A stretch of 64,000 bases of DNA from Lithodes maja (Eukaryota > Arthropoda > Malacostraca > Decapoda > Lithodidae): contig JBAKBP010000783.1 in NCBI GenBank assembly GCA_037953745.1, forward strand, positions 186,001 through 250,000, read 5' to 3'. The notes under the pieces are model-generated. The model ran no database searches, had not been told where the DNA came from, and was given only the letters and a program-made list of their open reading frames with translations. Positions 11,563 through 23,337 of this stretch are shown here, in pieces (within the stretch, counting starts at the first letter, position 1; every line of letters begins with the position of its first letter). The position numbers were made by a program, and so were the translations under genes.

Positions 11563-11574
11563 AGTGTTCTCTAT

Positions 11575-11998
11575 AATCATGTGTTGTGCATATTATTATA
11601 TGTACCTATATCTAATACCCATCTTGTTTGATAGTCAAATAATTTTCCATATACAGTATGGGAGATGTGGAGTTTAAACATTCTAAAAAGTCTGAAATAT
11701 CATAAATCAGCCACCCTCCTCCTCCTTCCAACGATAATAGTCCCATTATAACTATTAATCTGAGTTTGTTACGGTTATACATTAAATTATAGTATGGAAC
11801 TGCATTTGAATGCCTGGAATGTATGGTAGGCATAGAAATGCCAACATACAGCATATTCTTTCTGTTTGGAAGACTACGTCAGTGAACTCAGTGGTGGAAA
11901 TAGCCAGAGTATCAAAATTTAATTGTCCAGAGGGTGGGAAAACTGCGCCAATCTGCTGTAGCGGCCACTTGTGTAATTATATTGATAGAGAGAATAAT
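11575..11998. other. Non-coding spacer
   Basis: AT-rich sequence between retroposon F1 and the RTE-like LINE. No domain, repeat or RNA feature is supportable. Confidence 0.5.
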
Positions 11999-14330
11999 AA
12001 CCACTATACAGTGCTGACAAAAGTGAGGATAAGGAAGGAGTGGAAATATGAGAGGAAAGAGAGAAAACTGATAGAGAGAATACAGGTGAGAAAATTAAAT
12101 GAAGAATGTAATGCAACAAAATACAAGGACATCCTGAAAGAGACTATAAAGGACATGGATGTTATGATAGATCTGGGAAATACTGTAGACGAAGTATGGA
12201 AAGGTACAGGAGACTCCATGATTAATGCAGCTGAGAAAGTATGTGGGAAGAAAACATTTAAAATATGGAAGAAAGGTAACGCATGGTTTAGCAAAGAGAT
12301 AGAAGAAATAGTGAAAAAGAAGAGAGTTGAGAAAGAGTATGCTGTAAAAGAATATACAGTACCTAGAGAAACTAGAGATGCGAGGAAAGAAGAATATCAA
12401 AACTTGAAACAAAGAGTGAAGAGGACGATACAAGACACTAAAAGGAAGACAGATGAGGAATATGGGAAAAAGATTAGTGAACAGTTTCTGAATGACAGGA
12501 AAGCATACTACAGAGCTGTGAAAGAAGCCGGAGGGAAGAAGACTAAGAGTGTCTCAGGTGGTAGGATGAGGGACATGAATGGGGAAGTGGTAGGGGGTGA
12601 TGGTGTGGTGAAAGTATGGACAGATAATTTGAGTAGCTTAGCTGTAAAGAGTAGGGGGAAGGCAAAGATCTCATCCATAATTATGGAGAGAGGTAGAATA
12701 AACAGGGTAGTTGAAAGCCAGATAAGCAGAGAAGAAGTAAAAGAAGCAATCAATAGACTTAAAATGGGCAAAGCTGCTGGAGTAGATAACATCCCAGGTG
12801 AAATGCTGAGATATGGAGGAGAAGCTATTGACATAATGCATAGGTTATGTAAATTAGCATGGGAAAAGGAAAGTGTACCAGAGGACTGGAGGAAAGCAGT
12901 GATAGTACCCTTGTACAAAGGGAAGGGTAGTAAAGAAGGGTAAGAATTATAGGGGAATTAGCTTGCTTAGCATACCTGGAAAAGTACACGCAAGAGTAGT
13001 AACAGAGAGACTACAGAAGATAACGGATGACAAAATAGGCGATGAACAGGGAGATTTCAGAAAAGGCAGGGGCTGCGTTGACCAGATAGCCTCAATGCGA
13101 TTGTTGGTAGAGAAGTATCTGGCCAAGAACAGAAAACTCTATACAGCATTCATGGATTTGGAAAAAGCCTACGACAAAGTAGACTGGGAAGGTCTGTGGG
13201 ATGTGTTAACAGTATATGGTGTGGGAGGAAAGTTGCTAATGGCAGTAAAATCTTTTTATAGGAATGCAATGGCAAATGTGAAGGTAGGGGATAAGTTGAG
13301 TGAAAGTTTTGAGGTCAATGTAGGTGTAAGACAGGGATGCGTCATGTCAGCTTGGTTGTTCAATATATACATGGATGGAGTGATTAGAGAATGTAGGGCT
13401 GGATCAATGGGTGTGGGAGCTAGACTGGAATCAGAGGGAAGAACATGGAAGATTTTAACATGCCTATATGCGGACGATGCAGTCCTGTTGGCGGAAAATG
13501 CGGAAGAACTTCAGAGAGTGGTCACCGACTTTGACAGGGTATGTGAAAAGAGAAAGTTAAAGGTCAATGTAGGAAAATGTAAGGTAATGGTGTTTGAGAG
13601 AAGAATGCATGAAACCATAGATTTTAAGGAAAAATATAGAATCAAGAAAGAACATGAGAAAAGTTGTAAAATAAAAATGAAGTACTGGAAGAGGTTGAAA
13701 AGTTTCAAGTACTGTATATGGGAGCTGTACTATGCAAATATGGTAAAATGGAGAGTGAGATAAAAGAGAGAAAAATGCAAGGGAGAAAGGTGATTGGAGA
13801 ACTTGATAGTATTCTCAAAGGAAGAATGGTTAGCCAGGAAGTAAAAACGTCACTGAGAAACAGTGTGCTGCTCCCAACACACTCGTATGGACAGCAAGTG
13901 ACGAGGACCTCTCCAAACTGAGAGCTGTGGAGATGAGCTTTTTTAGAATGGCAGCTGGCATAAGTAATAGGGAAGTGTACGAGTCCTTTGGAATGGAAGA
14001 GCAGGCTTTGGGCATTGATTGTGGTGTGGTTGAGTGGATAAAGAGAAGTACTTTGAGATGGTATGGTCATGTTCAGAGAATGGATGAAGACAGAATGCCA
14101 AGAAAGATATATGGGAGTCAGGTGAGTGGAAGACCACCTATGGTATGGGAAAAGAAAGTGGAAAAATATATTGAAGATAAACTTCCACGTACTGGAAGGG
14201 GCATTGTGGCACGGGCAAGGGAGGCATGTCTTGACAAAGTAGCTTGGAGACGTTTCTGTCATGGCCATCCTTTAGCGGGGGTTTCCCAGGGGGAAATAAG
14301 GCGTCGGAGATGATGATGATGATGAATAAT
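11999..14330 (+). pseudogene. RTE-like LINE, 5'-truncated, frameshifted ORF2
   Basis: Non-LTR retrotransposon ORF2 in at least four frame segments. It enters right after the endonuclease SDH region (compare the complete region at 54550), so the endonuclease is missing. The linker and RT start occupy 12004-12940 (GKAAGVDNIPGEMLRYGGEA; ends at a +1 shift around 12942). RT continues at 12963-13763 with FRKGRGCVDQI, FMDLEKAYDKVDW (motif A), VRQGCVMSAWLF (motif B) and YADDAVLLAE (motif C, residue about 169 of this segment). The C-terminal part lies in two more frames (13718-13921; 13927-14313) with LRWYGHVQRM and WRRFCHGHPLAGV. It ends in a (GATGAT)n-type tail at 14311-14326, as is common in RTE-type elements. 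Catalytic residues survive but the frame is broken. Confidence 0.85.
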
Positions 14331-14439
14331 TGTGGTATACATAAACAACCTTGTTTAATAAAAGCTACAGTAATCACTTATCTATCCAAAGTTGCATACT
14401 GTAGCCTAATCGGTTGCCTGAATGCATCAAGCAGTGCAC

Positions 14440-14690
14440 ATCTGTTGAATCCTCCAAGAAGCAATTAAAAACATTGATGTTTCAAACATTTTATTATCTG
14501 GAAACTGGTGTAGTGACTGATTATAAAGTTTAGAAATTATAATTATTGTACCAAAAACTATGTAAATCATTTTGTAAATATGTTAATATGGTTTTATTGT
14601 TTTTTGTTCAAGCGCTTGCAAATTCGTATGAAGAATGAGCGCTCTTTTAAACAAGTACAGTAAAATGATTACTATTATTATGCAGATGGA
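14440..14690 (+). repeat. CR1/L2-like LINE 3' end
   Basis: The start can be read as a remnant of the C-terminal KKQLKT motif (compare FKRQLKTFLFE in the LINE at 31169). About 150 bp of 3' UTR follows, ending in the CAAGCGCTTGCAAATTC / GAGCGCTCTTT stem. That stem resembles GAGCGCTAGTGAATTC / GGCGCTTATGAG at 32810-32850. A short (ATT)n tail follows at 14668-14681. Heavily 5'-truncated. Confidence 0.6.
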
Positions 14691-14824
14691 GAGAGGGCAT
14701 GGCAAGTAAAGGATTAAGAGTTGATATAAATAAAACCAAGATCTTACACAGTAGATTAGGGCTTGGAATATTCAAAACTAAAGTGGTACATACCCATGTG
14801 CAGTATGCAGAGAAAGGGTGGGCG

Positions 14825-15072
14825 TGAACTCAATTAGCCTAATTGATGTGTTTTTTTCCACCATGCACTCCCTGCTCAAGAGCTGGGTTAGGGTGGGTTC
14901 CCTGATGATCAGGGACTTTAGTGAACAGTTGCCACAGATTGCTAGACCGGCCGTTCACCAACAACACTGGCGTCTGCCAATAACACACTGGCTGGCCCGA
15001 GACTCGAACCATTAACCTCACAGTTTACAGGCCTGTGCTCTACCACCCGCGCTACGGCCTGTGGCCGTATTC
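14825..15072 (-). mobile_element. tRNA-derived SINE, minus strand
   Basis: On the minus strand a tRNA-like head (about 15066 to 15000) contains GTAGCGCGGGTGGTAGAGC and a B-box GGTTCGAGTCT. A 170-bp body runs down to about 14830. The head is clearly tRNA-related, but the body and the divergent A-box argue for a SINE and not a functional tRNA gene. Confidence 0.65.
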
Positions 15073-15188
15073 CAACAACAATTAATTTGCTGATTTACGA
15101 GATTTCAGAAGTCTTAACATTTCGTATTTGAAGCTCCACAATAATGTAATTTTCAAAAATTATTGCATTAAAGTATATAGTACACATA

Positions 15189-15475
15189 GGGTGAGGGCTG
15201 GTCCTGTCCAGAGTGAGGTTACTTAGCCGTTTCTGTCTGTCTCTTTTCCTGTACTACTTTTCTTACTTCGGGGGTGGAAGGCTATGAATCCTCTTCCCCT
15301 TGTAAAATTCACCTACTACACGAGACAGAGAAAAGGGCTAGGGAACGCAAAAGTGGTCCCAGACTCTATTGGAACTTTAAATGTAATTTCTGTTAGAGTT
15401 CTGTCTCGAGTCGGCTGCCCCTAGCCATGGGGTATGTGCCGGAGTACAGTACTGTATATATACAGTAGTAGGCTT
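15189..15475 (+). mobile_element. Short retroposon F, copy 2
   Basis: Homologous to 11277-11562: it begins GGGTGAGGGCTGGTCC, shares CTGTCTGTCTCTTTT and ACGAGACAGAGAAAAGGGC, and ends in a GTATATATACAG tail. More diverged than copy 1, and I find no clear flanking duplication. Confidence 0.7.
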
Positions 15476-15792
15476 AACACTCAAGCACCCTCTCAAGTCT
15501 ATGCTCAAAAATGAATATTTCAAGGAAGCCCTGCATTCTTTTCACTATCTACAGTATATCACAATATGCTAAAGTCTACATAGGTTTTTCTCTTTCAATG
15601 TTCTGGTTTCAATACAACCGAACTGAGGGTTTCCTTCAGGTTGCATACAGATTCTCATACATATGGGAAGAAGTAATTTTGTCCTAAGCAGGAACAGATC
15701 TAACTTCTACCAGTCATTTCTGACAATAGTGATTAAGCTGGAAGCAGAATCACTCCAAACACTAATCATATTACCTTATAAGCATAACTGGT

Positions 15793-15925
15793 CACATGTC
15801 TTGATAGCGTAATGCATAGTGCGCGGAATTTCGATGCGAGTATCCTGGGTTCGAGTCCTCGGAGTGCCACATGTATTTGTTGATTTCATTGAGTTTAGAT
15901 GTGAAGTTGGTTGGTGTAAAAAACA
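15793..15925 (+). mobile_element. tRNA-like SINE family T, copy 1
   Basis: The head reads TTGATAGCGTAATGC, and the B-box GGTTCGAGTCC lies about 35 bp further on. A body with TTTCATTGAGTTTAGATG and TTGGTTGGTG follows. A second copy with the same order is at 28830-28970. The A-box only partly matches consensus. Confidence 0.6.
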
Positions 15926-16076
15926 TAGTAAATCACTGAACTTCTGAAGAAATCCTTTATCACAATAATAATTATATTATCATGGAGTTGTCTGACTTTT
16001 GTTAGGTGATACTAATACTAAGGGTGCAGCTCCTTGATCAGTAAATAAGAATAACGTTCAGTTATCCATCTTTTAA

Positions 16077-16409
16077 GGGGGGATGGGCCGGTTTTCTGGA
16101 CTACTTTCTCCCTCATGTTTAGCCCCATTAGTTTTCAGATGTTAAGTAGTTTGCCCCATTAGTCGATTGTAAGACCTTTCGTGCTATTTAGGTGTCAAAA
16201 TTTTCCCTGGCAAACAATAGTGAGTCTGTAATGTTGGATGAACCGGCCTTTGGCCGGGAAATTTTTCTACCGAAAAATGTAGGCTACAAATAATTCTAGA
16301 AGGGGGATCTAATGCATGTTTTTTTTTTTAATTTGATGGAGGTCTAGGGAGGAAACTAGAAAAATAATTAATACACGCAAAAATTGCCCAAAAAGTGAAC
16401 CATCTCCCC
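16077..16409. mobile_element. TTAA-flanked MITE, family C copy 1
   Basis: A 333-bp element between TTAA 16073-16076 and TTAA 16410-16413. It has terminal inverted repeats GGGGGGATGG and CCATCTCCCC. The middle carries a CCGGCCTTTGGCCGG palindrome and a TTTGATGGAGGTCTAG block, also present at 62140-62240. The TIRs start with G and not C, so the superfamily is uncertain despite the TTAA. Confidence 0.6.
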
Positions 16410-16950
16410 TTAAGAACCCTGGCTCATGTATCTTATTTCCAAAACTAACTCTCTGCCCTATATAGGTTGGAGAACAATATTAACATAGTCTTTGTGCTAT
16501 TATACCATTCTTATCTTTATTTTTTTTGCTACTAAGTTATTGTTAATATAATTTCACTTCATGCTCTCCCTAATATTTTGTAATACCCATTTTATTTTTT
16601 TATTATAAATTGCTTACTGAAGAAAAACCCTAAGAAGGCTAGACCTTTTTTCAAGATTAGTTGAACTTTGATTACCAAAATTTACAAATTTATTCCTATG
16701 TACCGTATAAGATTTGTTTGACAAATTAACACATTTAAAAAAATGCATTATATGATATTTTATTCAGAAATTTGACTACAGTATAGTAAACAATTTCATA
16801 TAAGGAATAGATTCAAATTTATGATATAATTCAGAGGATATATTAACTTATTAATCGATTTTAGGAGTAGAGTTGGTTGTTGGATAGAACAATAATTATA
16901 GATAAAATTACAAATAATATCCATCAAGAAACTATATTAGTCTAAGTTAA

Positions 16951-17506
16951 CCCTTTCAGTATAAGTAGGCTACTATTTTATTCTGCCTCTTTAATTAATA
17001 AACCATGTGCATATGAATTGGTTAGATAATTAAATTTCGGAATGATTGGCAAGAATCGATGGACCCCTTTGATTTCCAGAATTCTTCTTACACTGACTAC
17101 AACCATCTAATGTTAAGGGAGCCCACCTGGCTTTTTATCTCTTTTTCTCCCTCTCTCTTTGGCTTGTATCCATTCGGCCCCATTCAGTCTACTGTTTTAA
17201 GACGTTTACCCCCATCCAGGTGTCAATATTTTCCGTGAGCCAGCATATATATATTTTTGTGTTGACAGCAAGCTAAATTTGTACATTTTTCTATAGAAAT
17301 ATTGAAGCCGGATTTCTCCATACAATGCTGGCTCGCTGTCGCTCGCCAGGAAGAAATAGATATCTGGATGGGGATAAACGTCTTAAAACAGTTGGCTGAA
17401 CGGGGCCGAATGGATACAAGCCAGGGAAAGAGAAAAAGGAGAGAAAGCTATAAAAATCCGGTAACCCGCCATAAGAAAATACAAATATGTCCTTGTACTA
17501 AAAGGG
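16951..17506. mobile_element. Possible TTAA element L enclosing a foldback element
   Basis: TTAA at 16947-16950 is followed by CCCTTTCAGTAT, and GTACTAAAAGGG precedes TTAA at 17507-17510. These make imperfect 12-bp inverted ends. Inside lies the foldback element D1. The outer ends are short, so this call is tentative. Confidence 0.4.
17117..17470. mobile_element. Foldback MITE, family D copy 1
   Basis: The arms are inverted copies: left CATTCGGCCCCATTCAG and CCCCCATCCAGGTGTC; right TCTGGATGGGGATAAACG and GGGGCCGAATGGATAC. The left side starts after TTAA (17113-17116); the right end CCGGTAACCCGCC is followed by a decayed ATAA. The centre holds CTGGCTCGCTGTCGCTCGCCAGG. A related copy is at 61336, where the central block lies in the opposite orientation. 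Confidence 0.7.
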
Positions 17507-17510
17507 TTAA

Positions 17511-18676
17511 TGAAGGAATGTGAGGGGTGAAGAGATTTGTTCTTTGGACCCCATGCCTTAACACTAAAGAAATACATATCTGCTTATCGGACATATGAGA
17601 GTAGTCACCGCTAGGTATTCCTTGTAAAGTCAAAATCAATAGTTCGCTAAAAAACTTTATGATAATTTGTTTGAAATCTAGAGAAGGACATTACCTCGAC
17701 ATTTCTGCAAAGTGAAAACAAAAGTAGTAATCAAGGACTTATAATGTAAAACTTGCAAAATAAACAAACCAAAACTGGGACGATACTAAAAGAATCACAT
17801 GAGGGCTGTCAAGGAGAAGTGATAGTAAATGGAAAAATATACACTTTATAAGATGTTTTGCAGACTACTGATTTTGACTGTACATATACCAACGACACAC
17901 AGGAGACCGTGAGCTTTAACTGAAGCATCACACAGGCTTCATCTTGGGGGCCTATCAAAAACTTTCAAATCACAAAGGTCTCTGCCTCACATTTTGTACA
18001 TAGAGTATACCAGTGTTAGAAATTTGCATCAAGCTACTACTAGACTCCCAGCATTTATAAACATATTTTGTGAGTACAGTCACATTCGAATATAGCAATT
18101 TCTCTCGGTCGCTCTCTCTTCAAATTGAATTGATAAGATTTAGGCACAAAGGCCAAGCACTGGGACCTGTAGAGATCATTCAGCGCTACTCTCTCTCTTC
18201 AAAAGCTGCTAGCTTGCGGCCATAGCACACCCAGACCTGACAATGACCACTTTTGACACCCCAAAATCCGACAACTAGCATACCCTGGGACATTCAAGAA
18301 CAGTGAATCAACAGGTTAACCTAACATACTCACAAAAACTAGAACTTATTTAAAGTTATTGATGGTGTTTTTGTAATGATTAACCACTACTGTATTTAAT
18401 CACTTGATCACAAAATGTTTATCCCCCTAGACTCCAAGCGATTTAATAAAAAAGTACACTCCAGGACCAGCCGCTTGTCAATCTTATTTAGTTTTCCTGA
18501 AAACACATGGGATGGGTTAGTAATGAAGGAAAAACAACATGGGGGGGGGGGGGAGTGGTGGGTAGGCAATATACTGGAAAATCACTCGTGTGCGCCCACA
18601 CGTACGCGGCTGAACTTGGGGGGTTGCCAACAATCGGTATTGTTCCGTGGGACTCTAAATTAGTTCCCATACAAAT
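17511..18676. other. Non-coding spacer with a G-run
   Basis: No gene is supportable. There is a run of about 13 G at 18541-18553 and otherwise AT-rich sequence. The last 16 bp before the minisatellite (from about 18661) match LINE sequence at 37258-37275. Confidence 0.4.
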
Positions 18677-19220
18677 CTGAACCCTCTAGGTGCCATAGGT
18701 CAAGAGTAATCTGAACCCTCTAGGTGCCATAGGTCAAGAGTAATCTGAACCCTCTAGGTGCCATAGGTCAAGAGTAATCTGAACCCTCTAGGTGCCATAG
18801 GACAAGAGTAATCTGAACCCTCTAGGTGCCATAGGTCAAGAGTAATCTGAACCCTCTAGGTGCCATAGGACAAGAGTAATCTGAACCCTCTAGGTGCCAT
18901 AGGACAAGAGTAATCTGAACCCTCTAGGTGCCATAGGTCAAGAGTAATCTGAACCCTCTAGGTGCCATAGGTCAAGAGTAATCTGAACCCTCTAGGTGCC
19001 ATAGGTCAAGAGTAATCTGAACCCTCTAGGTGCCATAGGACAAGAGTAATCTGAACCCTCTAGGTGCCATAGGTCAAGAGTAATCTGAACCCTCTAGGTG
19101 CCATAGGTCAAGAGTAATCTGAACCCTCTAGGTGCCATAGGTCAAGAGTAATCTGAACCCTCTAGGTGCCATAGGACAAGAGTAATCTGAACCCTCTAGG
19201 TGCCATAGGACAAGAGTAAT
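18677..19220 (+). repeat. 34-bp minisatellite, 16 copies
   Basis: Exactly 544 bp, or 16 head-to-tail units of 34 bp, each beginning CTGAACCCTCTAGGTG. Units differ essentially at one site (GGTCAAG or GGACAAG). In order the site reads T T T A T A A T T T A T T T A A. Such near-identity points to recent expansion or ongoing homogenisation. A single related unit, with its left flank, occurs inside a minus-strand LINE at 37258-37309. The unit length is not a multiple of three, so this is not a coding repeat. Confidence 0.95.
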
Positions 19221-20077
19221 TAAGGCGGATACAACGGTTGCGTCGCTGGTGCTGTGGGTTACATACATAGGCGACGCATAACGCACGTCCCTGAGGTCGA
19301 AGGGGTTAACCAGTATTTAATCTAAATCTTTACTTTTAAAAACAAAAATTAATAGATGGCAAAAAGTAGGATAGATAGTTGAAAATATGTTGGAGTTGGA
19401 GGCTTCGAGGAACCAATTTTGAATTAATCCCATTGATTATTAAGTTTCACTATCACATATTTCCTATATCGTGTGCACTCACAGCACCAATTAGACATGA
19501 TAGCCAGGGGTGGACTGTACAGTAATTACAAAAATGTCAAAATAAGCCTTTTTCTGTCAATCAAATTTTGTTTTCATTAATATCGAAAGTTCAAATAAAA
19601 GGGATTAAAAAAAGTATGATATGGCATACATGAATTGGTTCAGTCAGACTTGACTCAATAATACTGTAACAATAAAAATGTCTCTGATTGGGGACTCGGC
19701 TCTAGGTTTCAATTCTGGATGCTTAGGATTTAAGGTAATCCTTTCAATCAAATTAATATATCTTAATCTAGCTACCTACCCCCAATTTAATTTCAACTTT
19801 AAGAGCTGTTCAAGTTAAAATATTAATGTATTCTTAACCTTTGAATTCCTATAGATCCTCCAACTGAATAAAATCATCTGGTAGTATCAATAATAAAGTA
19901 GAGAAAAAGTTGTCTAATTGAAGAGGTTCAATAGATTTATGCACTATTTTCTTTTACAAAATTGAGAGGCATGGTCTAGAGCTTATAAATGTTTATTACA
20001 AAAACACCACAACCACAACAATTGTATAAAACACCCCTAAAACATACTAAAGGTTAGGATAATAGTGACTATTTTTA
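19221..20077. other. AT-rich spacer
   Basis: Non-coding, AT-rich sequence with no repeat or domain that I can assign. Confidence 0.4.
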
Positions 20078-20643
20078 CCCATTCAGTATGATACCATTTT
20101 TATAATACTCTGGCTATCATTAAAGGCCTTTACAATCTAGAAAGGGTGTAAAAGCTAATAGTTGTTGTTGTTGTTGTTGCTGTTCCTCAAGGTCCCGAGC
20201 AAGGTCAAGGCCATAACAGAGTGCCCCCGCAGAACCCTCCCTGCTTTACTACTAAGAATGCCCAGGTGACCAAAGCTACTCCCAGGCAAGGAGCTCAGGA
20301 GGGTGCGGAAACGCCCGGGACACCGAAGCCCCACACAAGGCCCTGTGCCTCTTAACAATTATGAAGGGAAAGTTTAGGGGTAAAGGAAAAATGTGACTCT
20401 TTGGCTCCCAGTCTGCCAACCTCTAGGTTGGCAATAGAGAAGTCAATCCACGGAAGAGACACCGCCACTTGAGATCTAGAAAATATATAAGTAAAAGGAA
20501 GTCGAGAGTAAGCTATGGGTGTAGCAGAGAACGCTCAACTCGCACTGATAGGCCAGCTTTTACTACTTTGATTTCTACAAGTTATTCTAATCCTTTAGTA
20601 TTAGCCAGAATATAATTAAAATGGAGCCATTGCACTGAACGGG
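20078..20643. mobile_element. Decayed inverted-repeat element with a LINE tail inside
   Basis: Ends CCCATTCAGT and ACTGAACGGG form a 10-bp inverted repeat similar to the G element at 59710. The flanks are near-TTAA (TTTA and TCAA). Inside, 20160-20360 on the minus strand is the 3' end of a Jockey-like LINE: a frame ending LTLLGTLRNS runs into a (CAA)n tail. Both assignments are tentative; the LINE tail is the firmer one. Confidence 0.4.
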
Positions 20644-21658
20644 TCAATATACAATATATACATAAGAGAGATCTGTAAATTGTTGCTGCCATTAATGAAC
20701 AAACTTTGAAATGGCATTGTGCATCAGGTGGGTGGGAAAATATAAATTGTTCGGATATTAATAGATTATAAAAAATGGTATAGGTACAATTATTATTTAG
20801 GATAAGATAAAAAGACAGATCTAGATTAACCCGGGAGCTGCGGGAAGACTCTTAAGAGTTCCCCCGGCGGACTGCGGGAAGACTCTCCTGAGTAAGTAAA
20901 ATTAAAAATCAACTTTTGACATCGAAAAAAAAAAAAAAACATTATTTTTATTTTATTTTTTTATTTTTTTTTTGGCCCCTGGGCCATGCAAAATCTCAGT
21001 CCTCTACCTCCCCTCCTTCCCCACTTTCCTCCTATCCCTCAGTTATCACCTATTTTCCCTATTATTCCCTTATTCTGAGGTATATTTTCGTGCTAACATT
21101 AGCGAGTTGCAAGCAGGGTGTTGTCATCACTGATAGCAATCGAGTGCAAGAGAGAGAGAGAGAGAGTATCGATCGACTGTGTCGCAGTGGCCTTGGGGAA
21201 AATTGGCGGGAAGGTAGCTTGCCTCACCCATACATTATACAACTCGCGGGCTATATCTCCGATTTTGACCATCCAAACGCTGTTTTCACTCGTTTTATTG
21301 TTGTTTCAGGTTAATACCTTTATAATCAACCCATAATAGGCGCATATGGATAATTATTAATGCTATTAATGGTACAATGAATATTTTAGTGACGAAAAAC
21401 CTCAAATACAGTAAAAGTCCGTTAATCCGACGACCGATGATTCGAATCTCCCAATAGTCCGAATTTTTCAATTTGAGGCCAAATCCGAATTCTCCCAATG
21501 GTCCGAATTTCAAGAAGTCCCAAAGTCCCCTTTTTGAGGCATTAGGCCACTCAAATGACACATAATGGAGCACACACACATCATATGTTCATGAATTCAC
21601 TTTAAAAGTTTACCATTGTCATTGTAGCCTATTACCTACTTCAAAACATTCAGATTAA

Positions 21659-22284
21659 CCCGGGAACTGCGGGAAGACTCTTTAGAGTTCGGCCGGCGGA
21701 CTGCGGGAAGACTCTCTGGAGTAAGTAAAACTAAAAATCAACTTTTTACATCAAAAATTTTATTTTTTTTTTATTTTTATTTATTTTTTTTTTTTTTTTT
21801 TTGGCCCCTGGGCCATGCAAAATCTCAGTCCTCTACCTCCCCTCCTTCCCCACTTTCCTCCTATTCCTCAGTTATCACCTATTTTCCCTATTATTCCCTT
21901 ATTCTGAGGTATATTTTCGTGCTAACATTAGCGAGTTGCAAGCAGGGTGTTGTCATCACTGATGGCCATCGAGTGCAAGAGAGAGAGAGAGAGTATCGAT
22001 CGACTGTGTCTCAGTGGCCTTGGGGGAAATTGGCGGGAAAGGAGTTTGCCTCACCCATAGATTATACAACTCGCGGGCTATATCTCCGATTTTGACCATC
22101 CAAACGCTGTTTTCACTCGTTTTATTGTTGTTTCAGGTTAATACCTTTATAATCAACCCATAATAGGCGCATATGGATAATTATTAATGCTATTAATGGT
22201 ACAATGAATATTTTAGTGACGAAAAACCTCAAATACGTCAGCACAGGGGGAGGTTTTCATTTACCCCCGTGCGCACTTCAGAGG
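21659..22284 (+). mobile_element. TTAA MITE family A copy 2 (nested)
   Basis: 626 bp between TTAA 21655-21658 and 22285-22288, inside the left arm of the pogo-like element. The opposite arm carries the same target without the insert (TTAA 23411-23414, inverted). This shows directly that the element is bounded at TTAA and that only TTAA is duplicated. Confidence 0.95.
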
Positions 22285-22707
22285 TTAATGGTCAAAGGAA
22301 GCTACTGATATAAACTAAACACCTTCTTCTTCTTCTTCTTCTTCCACATCGTCTGCTAGAGAGTTTGTTTTGCTCTTGAACGCATCCTTGGGACGCTCCG
22401 ATGCGCTACTGGCTTGAACCGCATTTTCTGCAAGCACATTCAGTCTTGAGCTTGAAAATGCACCTTTGGATGTATTAGCCTTGAGCTTGAAAACGCACCT
22501 TTGGACGTTCCGATACGCTACTATTTATAGTTCAGTGATCGGAGCGTCCCAAGGGTGCTTTCAAGACAACAAGACAAGGGTGCTTTCAATACAATATAAT
22601 ATAACAGAGCACATCACAAAAGGAAAATCACAAAAGGAAAATTACAAGAACTTCTCAGGGAGGTGCCGTTGTTAAGGCATTACTTCCCGAACCACATCTG
22701 ATCTTAA

Positions 22708-22819
22708 CCTGGGAACTGCGGGAAGACTCTTTAGAGTTCGGCCGGCGGACTGCGGGAAGACTCTCTGGAGTAAGTAAAACTAAAAATCAACTTTTTACAT
22801 CGAAAAAAAATTTTTTTTT

Positions 22820-22856
<37 letters not shown>

Positions 22857-23337
22857 GCCCCTGGGCCATGCAAAATCTCAGTCCTCTACCTCCCCTCCTT
22901 CCCCACTTTCCTCCTATTCCTCAGTTATCACCTATTTTCCCTATTATTCCCTTATTCTGAGGTATATTTTCGTGCTAACATTAGCGAGTTGCAAGCAGGG
23001 TGTTGTCATCACTGATGGCCATCGAGTGCAAGAGAGAGAGAGAGAGTATCGATCGACTGTGTCTCAGTGGCCTTGGGGGAAATTGGCGGGAAAGGAGTTT
23101 GCCTCACCCATAGATTATACAACTCGCGGGCTATATCTCCGATTTTGACCATCCAAACGCTGTTTTCACTCGTTTTATTGTTGTTTCAGGTTAATACCTT
23201 TATAATCAACCCATAATAGGCGCATATGGATAATTATTAATGCTATTAATGGTACAATGAATATTTTAGTGACGAAAAACCTCAAATACGTCAGCACAGG
23301 GGGACGTTTTCATTTACCCCCGTGCGCACTTCAGAGG
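22708..23337 (+). mobile_element. TTAA MITE family A copy 3 (nested)
   Basis: 630 bp between TTAA 22704-22707 and 23338-23341. Almost the same sequence as copy 2 apart from the length of the poly-T tract, so the two are closely related in time. It sits at the inner edge of the right arm of the pogo-like element. Confidence 0.95.

Noticed and set aside
12004..12918. Minus-strand membrane-like proteins opposite the LINE at 12 kb
   Set aside because: Phe/Ser/Leu-rich shadows of a Lys/Glu-rich plus-strand ORF.
18677..19220. CRISPR array
   Set aside because: Units are contiguous with no unique spacers, the period is 34 bp throughout, and the context is eukaryotic. It is a minisatellite.
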